Shown: piece by piece, positions 42,914 through 47,317 of the stretch
Layout of the letters: each line of letters begins with the position of its first letter
Numbering within the stretch: position 1 is the stretch's first letter
Assembly: GCA_023265395.1 (NCBI GenBank)
Contig: JAHFTX010000020.1
Coordinates: forward strand, 2,660 to 49,976
Origin: Thermoplasmata archaeon
Lineage (GTDB): Archaea; Thermoplasmatota; DTKX01; JAHFTX01
Direction: 5' to 3'
DNA: 47,317 bases
Made by a program: the position numbers and the translations under genes
Notes under the pieces: generated by a model
Databases searched by the model: none
What the model saw: only the letters and a program-made list of their open reading frames with translations
What the model was told of the DNA's origin: nothing

Positions 42914-45283
42914 CTAGGCCTCCTTGGCACCATCGGAGACCGCGTTGGCGCGCCCAAAGGACCAGGCCAACCGCTTGGAGGCCGGTGGCGGTCCCGAGAT
43001 GGGCCGCGAGGAGCTGGTGACGTGCGTCACCGTGCGGTCCCGCAGCTCCGCGCTCGTCGGCGCGGGTGCGAGCGACGGTGGCGCGGCCTCGTCGATCCGC
43101 TCGGCCAAGAAGACGGCGAGGTCCTTGAACTGGATGCTGTGCCTGTCCGGCTCGCCCTTGATCCAGTCCTCGTGCTTGAGGCACTCGAAATGGGTGTAGC
43201 ACTTGGGGCAACCCAGCAACATCACCTGCGCTCCTGTTGCCATGGCTTCCTCGACACGCTCGGTGCGGATCGCCTTGGTCCGCTCGTTGCAATACATCAT
43301 CGACGAGATGCCACAGCACATGCTGTTCTCGCGGCTGCGTTCCATCTCGACCATCCGCGTCGAGGGGACCTGGTGGATGAGGTTTCGCGGCTCGTTGATG
43401 ATCCCCAGGTGGCGGCTGAGGCGGCAGGGGTCGTGATAGGTGACGGTGGTGGTGGGGAGGTCCTTCTTGAACTGCAAGCGCTGGTCGAATTCGTTCATGA
43501 ACTCGGAGAAGTGCATCACCCGGATCCCGAGCGTCTCTTGGAGGTTGTAGTCGATCTTGAAGGCCCGTGTGCACTCGGCGCACGTGCACACGATGATGTC
43601 GAGGCCGCTCTGCTCGAAGAGTTGGAGGTTATAGCGGCGGAACTCCTCAAAGGCCTTCGTGCGTCCCTGCCAGAGTTGGTCATGACCACAGCACTTGAAC
43701 ACTGCGCGGTCGAGGTAGACGGGGTTGAGACCGACGTGCTTCATCACCCGCAGGGCGGCGTCGGCGATCTGGCCGTGGCGCGCGGCACCCGAGTTCTCAT
43801 GTGAGAACTTCATCTCCATGTCGTAGTAGTCGACGCAGCCAGGATAGTAGGCGATCTTGTCCTTGCCCGCGACCATCTCGCTTGGGAGCACCACGGCGGC
43901 CGTCGGGTCCGTCTCCTCGAGTTCGGCCTCCAGGACGTGCGAGAGCACCTGGTGAGGGATCTGCGTGCGGTCGTACCATTCGACATCGGTGCGCTGCGCC
44001 AGGACATAGGGCGAGTACTCCTTGTCTTGGGGGCAGACCTGCGAGCAGGCATCGCAGCTGAGGCAGCTGCCCATGGCGACCCCGTCGTGCCGTCCCTGCC
44101 AGATGTTGTAGACGAGGTTGAGGTTGGAGTTGCGGGTGTCGACGCCATCGGGGTTGGGACCAGCCTCGACCTTGGTGATCGGGCAGACGTCCTCGCACAG
44201 GTCGCACTGGTAGCAGAGGTTCATCTCGTACTCGTACCCGCCCTTGCTGCCCTTGTTGCGCAGGGCGGCATAGGCGGTGCCGGTGGCCACGAAGGGGGGG
44301 ACGATGACGATGAATCGCAGCATCGCGTCGGTGATGAAGGGGAAGTAGTAGAGCCAGATCATGTTGAACGCATAGACGGTCAGGGCCGTCGCAAAGACGA
44401 GGTAGCCGAGCCCCAGTGAGGCCTGAATGGGGTTCATGATCGGCCGGCGCGCGCCACCCTTGTCGATCAGCGGCAACACGAACAGGACGATCATGAACAC
44501 GCCACTCAGCTGGGAGCCCCAGAAGAGGGCGTTGACCTGGACATCGCCCAGTCCCAGCGGGAGGGGGAAGGTCTGCGAGCCGAGGAAGCCCCCGAGCTTG
44601 AGCAGCCCGTATGACCACAGCAGGTACCAGTCGGGGAGGATCCACCCCGCTTGGACGTAGGGGTCGGCAGGCGTGTGCAGGGGTGGAGGCAGCAGCGACG
44701 AGACGAAGAAGAGGACCGCCATGAAGAACAGGATCATGCTGGCGTCGCGGAACAACTCGTTGGTGATGTGAGCACCCTCGACATTGCCCTGCTCCTCGAC
44801 CGACTCGTCCTCGAGCGAGTCCAGCTCATGGCGCTGGTGGAGGTAGGCCATCGTCAGTGACCAGGTGCGTCGCAGGAAGCCCTGGCGCGGCTTGGCCACC
44901 GAGGGGAGGATCGGGTTGGCTGCCGCAGCCGCTGCGAAGAGCCAGAGCATGATGAAGGAGGCGGCGAACGAGAATATCCCCAGTGCCATCAGGACCGACC
45001 ACAGGATGGGATTCATCCCGCGGTGGAAGGACTCGAGCGCGACGAAGGCGATGACGACACTGAGGACCAGCGCCTTGACCAGGACGTCGGCGAGCACCAG
45101 GTCGGTGTAGAGGAAGAACACCCCCCCCTCCCACCAGCTGGGCAGGAGCCAGAAGGTGTACAGCGAGTGCAGCGCCTCATGGAGGTCCTCCGTCCCACGG
45201 AAGGCCATGAAGAAGGTCAGCAGCAAGGTGAAGACCCCGCTGGAGGTCGCCAACAGTGCGAGCCCGGGCTTGCGAATCTGCAT
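42914..45283 (-). CDS. Cytochrome b subunit-IV-like membrane domain fused to an HdrD-like Fe-S/CCG module
   Basis: A 789-residue protein. Residues 1-118 hold three hydrophobic helices. Residues 180-342 hold four more, with ILPDWYLLWSYGLLKLGG at 215-232, the PEWY-type quinol-site motif of cytochrome b subunit IV (here PDWY). From 350 the protein is soluble: two 4Fe-4S motifs (C357, 360, 363, 367 and C407, 410, 413, 417), then two CCG domains. The first has YYPGC483, CCG at 531-533 and CTCAEC at 566-571; the second has DPC620, CCG at 656-658 and C692PKC. This is the layout of HdrD/GlpC-type subunits. The ATG at 45283 has GGGTGAG upstream. The last 60 residues are a disordered tail. Confidence 0.85.
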   Translation of the reverse strand: MQIRKPGLALLATSSGVFTLLLTFFMAFRGTEDLHEALHSLYTFWLLPSWWEGGVFFLYTDLVLADVLVKALVLSVVIAFVALESFHRGMNPILWSVLMALGIFSFAASFIMLWLFAAAAAANPILPSVAKPRQGFLRRTWSLTMAYLHQRHELDSLEDESVEEQGNVEGAHITNELFRDASMILFFMAVLFFVSSLLPPPLHTPADPYVQAGWILPDWYLLWSYGLLKLGGFLGSQTFPLPLGLGDVQVNALFWGSQLSGVFMIVLFVLPLIDKGGARRPIMNPIQASLGLGYLVFATALTVYAFNMIWLYYFPFITDAMLRFIVIVPPFVATGTAYAALRNKGSKGGYEYEMNLCYQCDLCEDVCPITKVEAGPNPDGVDTRNSNLNLVYNIWQGRHDGVAMGSCLSCDACSQVCPQDKEYSPYVLAQRTDVEWYDRTQIPHQVLSHVLEAELEETDPTAAVVLPSEMVAGKDKIAYYPGCVDYYDMEMKFSHENSGAARHGQIADAALRVMKHVGLNPVYLDRAVFKCCGHDQLWQGRTKAFEEFRRYNLQLFEQSGLDIIVCTCAECTRAFKIDYNLQETLGIRVMHFSEFMNEFDQRLQFKKDLPTTTVTYHDPCRLSRHLGIINEPRNLIHQVPSTRMVEMERSRENSMCCGISSMMYCNERTKAIRTERVEEAMATGAQVMLLGCPKCYTHFECLKHEDWIKGEPDRHSIQFKDLAVFLAERIDEAAPPSLAPAPTSAELRDRTVTHVTSSSRPISGPPPASKRLAWSFGRANAVSDGAKEA

Positions 45284-45312
45284 CGAATCTCACCCGGCCC
45301 TCCAATCGAGCC

Positions 45313-45324
45313 CACTTAAGACTT
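45313..45324 (-). promoter_or_regulatory. Possible internal promoter before the subunit-IV/HdrD fusion
   Basis: GTCTTAAGTGGG on the minus strand, 30-41 nt upstream of the ATG at 45283, in a 142-nt spacer. TTAAG matches elements seen elsewhere here, so the two fusion genes may be partly independent. Confidence 0.35.
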
Positions 45325-45425
45325 CCCTTTTCGACGAAGATGCGACGCAGCGCGGCCGCTGCGCCCCGTGCTGGGGCGGATGAGATCCCTCGGTCGGCGA
45401 CATCCGATGCCCCGGCGCAGCCGCG

Positions 45426-47317
45426 TCAGTGCGGCTCCGCGACCCCCTGCAACCAGACGATGACCATGTGCAGCACCATCAGCCCGACCCCAAGGATCGG
45501 GAGGATGAAGACATGCAGCCAGTACATCCGCAGCACGGTCAGTCCGGAGAGCTCGACCCCACCGAAGACCAGCGTAGCGGCGACATCGCCGATCACCGGC
45601 GTCGAGCGGGTCATCTCGATACCGATCGTCCCGGCGCCGAAGGCCAATTGGTCCCACGGCAGGAGATAGCCGGTGTAGCCCAGACCGATCGTCAGCAGCA
45701 GCAGCACCGCGCCGAGCAGCCAGTTGAGCTCGCGGGGATTCTTGTAGGCGCCCACGAAGTAGACACGGCACATGTGCAAGAACACCGCGGCGACCATGAA
45801 GTGAGCCGCCCAGTGGTGCAACGACCGCATGACGTAACCGAATGGCACCTTGGTCATGATCAGCTGCATCGAGCTGTAGGCGTCAGAGGGAATCCCCTCG
45901 CCCTTGGGGACGTAGTAGAAGCCCAGGAAGATCCCGGTGATCACGAGGAGGATGAAGGCGACGAAAGAGATGCCACCGAGGCAGTAGAGGGGGTACCAGT
46001 ACCAGATTGTCTTGAGGTTGTACTTCTCGGTGTGTGTCCGGGGCATCTGCCGATTGATGTTCTTGAGGATCTCCGTCTGGGTCGGCGTCTTGCGGAAGAA
46101 CAGATAGCGCAGGCGGAACCGCGCATCGAGCATCCCGAGCACCAGAAGGTAGCCCCGTTGGACCAAGCCGTAGCTCTCGACGGCGGTGGTCTCTCCGCGC
46201 ACGCGCCGACGAGCCTCGGCACGGCTCTGGAAGTAGGGATTGAGCACGACTCCGATGATGGCGACGATCGCCAGGAGGCCTGCCAGGGGCAGCGCGACCA
46301 CGAGATCCGGCGCCGGGGCGAAGCCGCCGTTGGGCGAGGTGCCTCCGAGCACGGGAAGCACCACCACGTCACGGGAGTAGGGCTCGGCCAGCGGATGCCC
46401 TTGGACATCGGTCGCCTCGGTGCCGACGATCACCTGATAGGTGCCTGCATCAAGGCCGGACCCCTCGGGGAAGACCGCCAGGCGCGTCCCCGTCGAGTCC
46501 CACGCGAAGACCGGCCGAGACACGGCCGGGTTGACGTGGATCGCTCCCTCGGTGGCGGGCTTGTCCATCGGCCGCGAGAAGATGAACTCGAGCCCCTGAC
46601 CAGCTTCTAGCTCGGTCCCGTTGAGCCGCGCGCGCGGCTGGGCATACACCGAAAACGTGAGGGTGAAGTGTTCTTGGGCATTCCCAGCCTGGTCAAGGGC
46701 CCCGGAGACGTCCAACTTGTAGGTGGACCCCAAGGTGAGGCGCGGCATCTCGATGGCAAGATGCTGATCATCGTCCCACCGCAGGCGTGCCGCCTCCGGG
46801 GGGACCGGCACGAGGGTCAGCCCCGAGACGACAGAGGAGCGCTCGATGGGCTCCGAGAACCGCAGCGCGAGGGTCAGGTGATCCTGCTGTAGCTCGCTCG
46901 CATCAGCAAGGTCAGCGACGACCGGCCCAGGGGCGGTGCTATCATAGACGAAGGTGGCCACCGAAGCGGAGGCGAGGGGTACGCCGCTGAGCGTGCGCGC
47001 GGACGGTCCGAGGGTGATGGTGTAAGAGGTACCGTCGACCAGGCCCCCCTCGCTGGGCGTGAACTCGAAGCGCTGACCTTCCCAGCGAACGATCCCCTCG
47101 ACAGCAGGACTGAGGGCGAAGGCAGACTCGACCGAGGTCTTGTCCATGGTCTTGTCGAAGGTGAACGCGACCAATGGGACGTTGGTGTGGCTGTTAGGCG
47201 TGGGCAGCTGGGAGAGTATCGTAGGGCGTTCATCGGTCGCGACGGTGCGGGTGGTGAAGGAGAACTGCACTGCGTGCTCGATCGCCATCCCGCTCTGGGA
47301 AGTCGCGCTTGCATCGA
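45426..47317 (-). CDS. Ig-like-domain/cytochrome b6-type fusion protein (5' end beyond window)
   Basis: The frame is open to the right edge, so the N-terminus is missing; the visible part is about 630 residues. The first ~310 contain three SbsA-type Ig-like domains (VAFTFDKTMDKTSV, ALRFSEPIERSSV, LEFIFSRPMDKPA) and the end of a fourth. One helix (LVVALPLAGLLAIVAIIGVVL) leads to a cytoplasmic linker, then the four-helix cytochrome b core. Haem ligands are His at 45816-45818 and 45774-45776 (RSLHHW to FLHMCR) and at 45513-45515 and 45468-45470 (WLHVF to LHMVI), with b6-type spacing of 14 and 15. YCLGGI at about 45981 has the haem c(i/n) cysteine. TGYLLPWDQ is present. It is a quinone-reactive cytochrome b with surface Ig domains. 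Confidence 0.87.
   Translation of the reverse strand, partial: DASATSQSGMAIEHAVQFSFTTRTVATDERPTILSQLPTPNSHTNVPLVAFTFDKTMDKTSVESAFALSPAVEGIVRWEGQRFEFTPSEGGLVDGTSYTITLGPSARTLSGVPLASASVATFVYDSTAPGPVVADLADASELQQDHLTLALRFSEPIERSSVVSGLTLVPVPPEAARLRWDDDQHLAIEMPRLTLGSTYKLDVSGALDQAGNAQEHFTLTFSVYAQPRARLNGTELEAGQGLEFIFSRPMDKPATEGAIHVNPAVSRPVFAWDSTGTRLAVFPEGSGLDAGTYQVIVGTEATDVQGHPLAEPYSRDVVVLPVLGGTSPNGGFAPAPDLVVALPLAGLLAIVAIIGVVLNPYFQSRAEARRRVRGETTAVESYGLVQRGYLLVLGMLDARFRLRYLFFRKTPTQTEILKNINRQMPRTHTEKYNLKTIWYWYPLYCLGGISFVAFILLVITGIFLGFYYVPKGEGIPSDAYSSMQLIMTKVPFGYVMRSLHHWAAHFMVAAVFLHMCRVYFVGAYKNPRELNWLLGAVLLLLTIGLGYTGYLLPWDQLAFGAGTIGIEMTRSTPVIGDVAATLVFGGVELSGLTVLRMYWLHVFILPILGVGLMVLHMVIVWLQGVAEPH

Noticed and set aside
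1-47317. CRISPR array, transposon or integrated element
   Set aside because: No regularly spaced repeats, transposase, integrase or attachment-site duplication at any of the three tRNA genes was seen.

Overview
The window is gene-dense, GC-rich archaeal chromosome (about two thirds G+C by eye). Archaeal identity is secure from TFB, RNA polymerase subunit K, elongation factor 1-alpha, uS10, uS2, an archaeal-type enolase, Gar1, KptA, Dph6 and a MEMO protein. Promoters are archaeal: TATA-like boxes often lie only about 20-40 nt upstream of the start codon, which points to many leaderless or short-leader transcripts. Two very large surface proteins that end in tandem winged helix-turn-helix (wHTH) domains, together with this gene set, fit Thermoplasmatota best. 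A lineage name is inference. No plasmid, phage, transposase, CRISPR or rRNA was seen.

Layout. 0-8 kb: a MetF-like reductase, a 1210-residue surface sensor/regulator, NAD synthetase, an unknown protein, a threonine dehydratase, and a thioredoxin/TPR pair. 8-11 kb: two small unknown genes, tRNA-Ser(CGA), uS10 and EF-1-alpha. 10.8-17.4 kb: a degenerate PrsW-like membrane protein, a transglutaminase-like protein with a PGF-CTERM-type tail, KptA, and a second giant sensor/regulator. 17.5-25.1 kb: a SWIM protein, a hydantoinase/oxoprolinase pair, an isoprenylcysteine-methyltransferase-like enzyme with Dph6, tRNA-Asp(GUC), thiamine pyrophosphokinase, and a PKD protein with another PGF-CTERM-like tail. 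25.1-31.3 kb: information-processing genes (DUF504, rpoK-eno-rpsB-MEMO, gar1-tfb) and a membrane zinc-ribbon protein. 31.4-39.7 kb: a canonical PrsW-like protease, tRNA-Val(GAC), an esterase, a lipoate ligase, an unrecognised 420-residue protein, an LplA-like/DUF116 fusion, and ThyX. 39.9-41.5 kb: TerC and an Lrp/AsnC regulator. 41.7 kb to the right edge: a minus-strand respiratory cluster.

The most unusual system is that right-hand cluster. One gene, open at the window edge, fuses several extracytoplasmic Ig-like domains to a b6-type cytochrome b core with all four haem-b histidines and the YCLGGI cysteine that binds haem c(i/n) in b6f complexes. The next gene fuses a subunit-IV-like half of cytochrome b to a soluble HdrD-like module with two 4Fe-4S motifs and two CCG domains. 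The third encodes a four-cluster polyferredoxin in which one cluster motif has lost a cysteine. Together they look like a quinone-reactive cytochrome b wired to cytoplasmic Fe-S/CCG chemistry. No Rieske protein or cytochrome c is visible here.

Two further systems stand out. One is the paired surface-sensor/wHTH regulators. The other is the lipoate locus, where a normal LplA sits near a second LplA-like domain that has lost its catalytic lysine and carries a cysteine-rich DUF116 domain.
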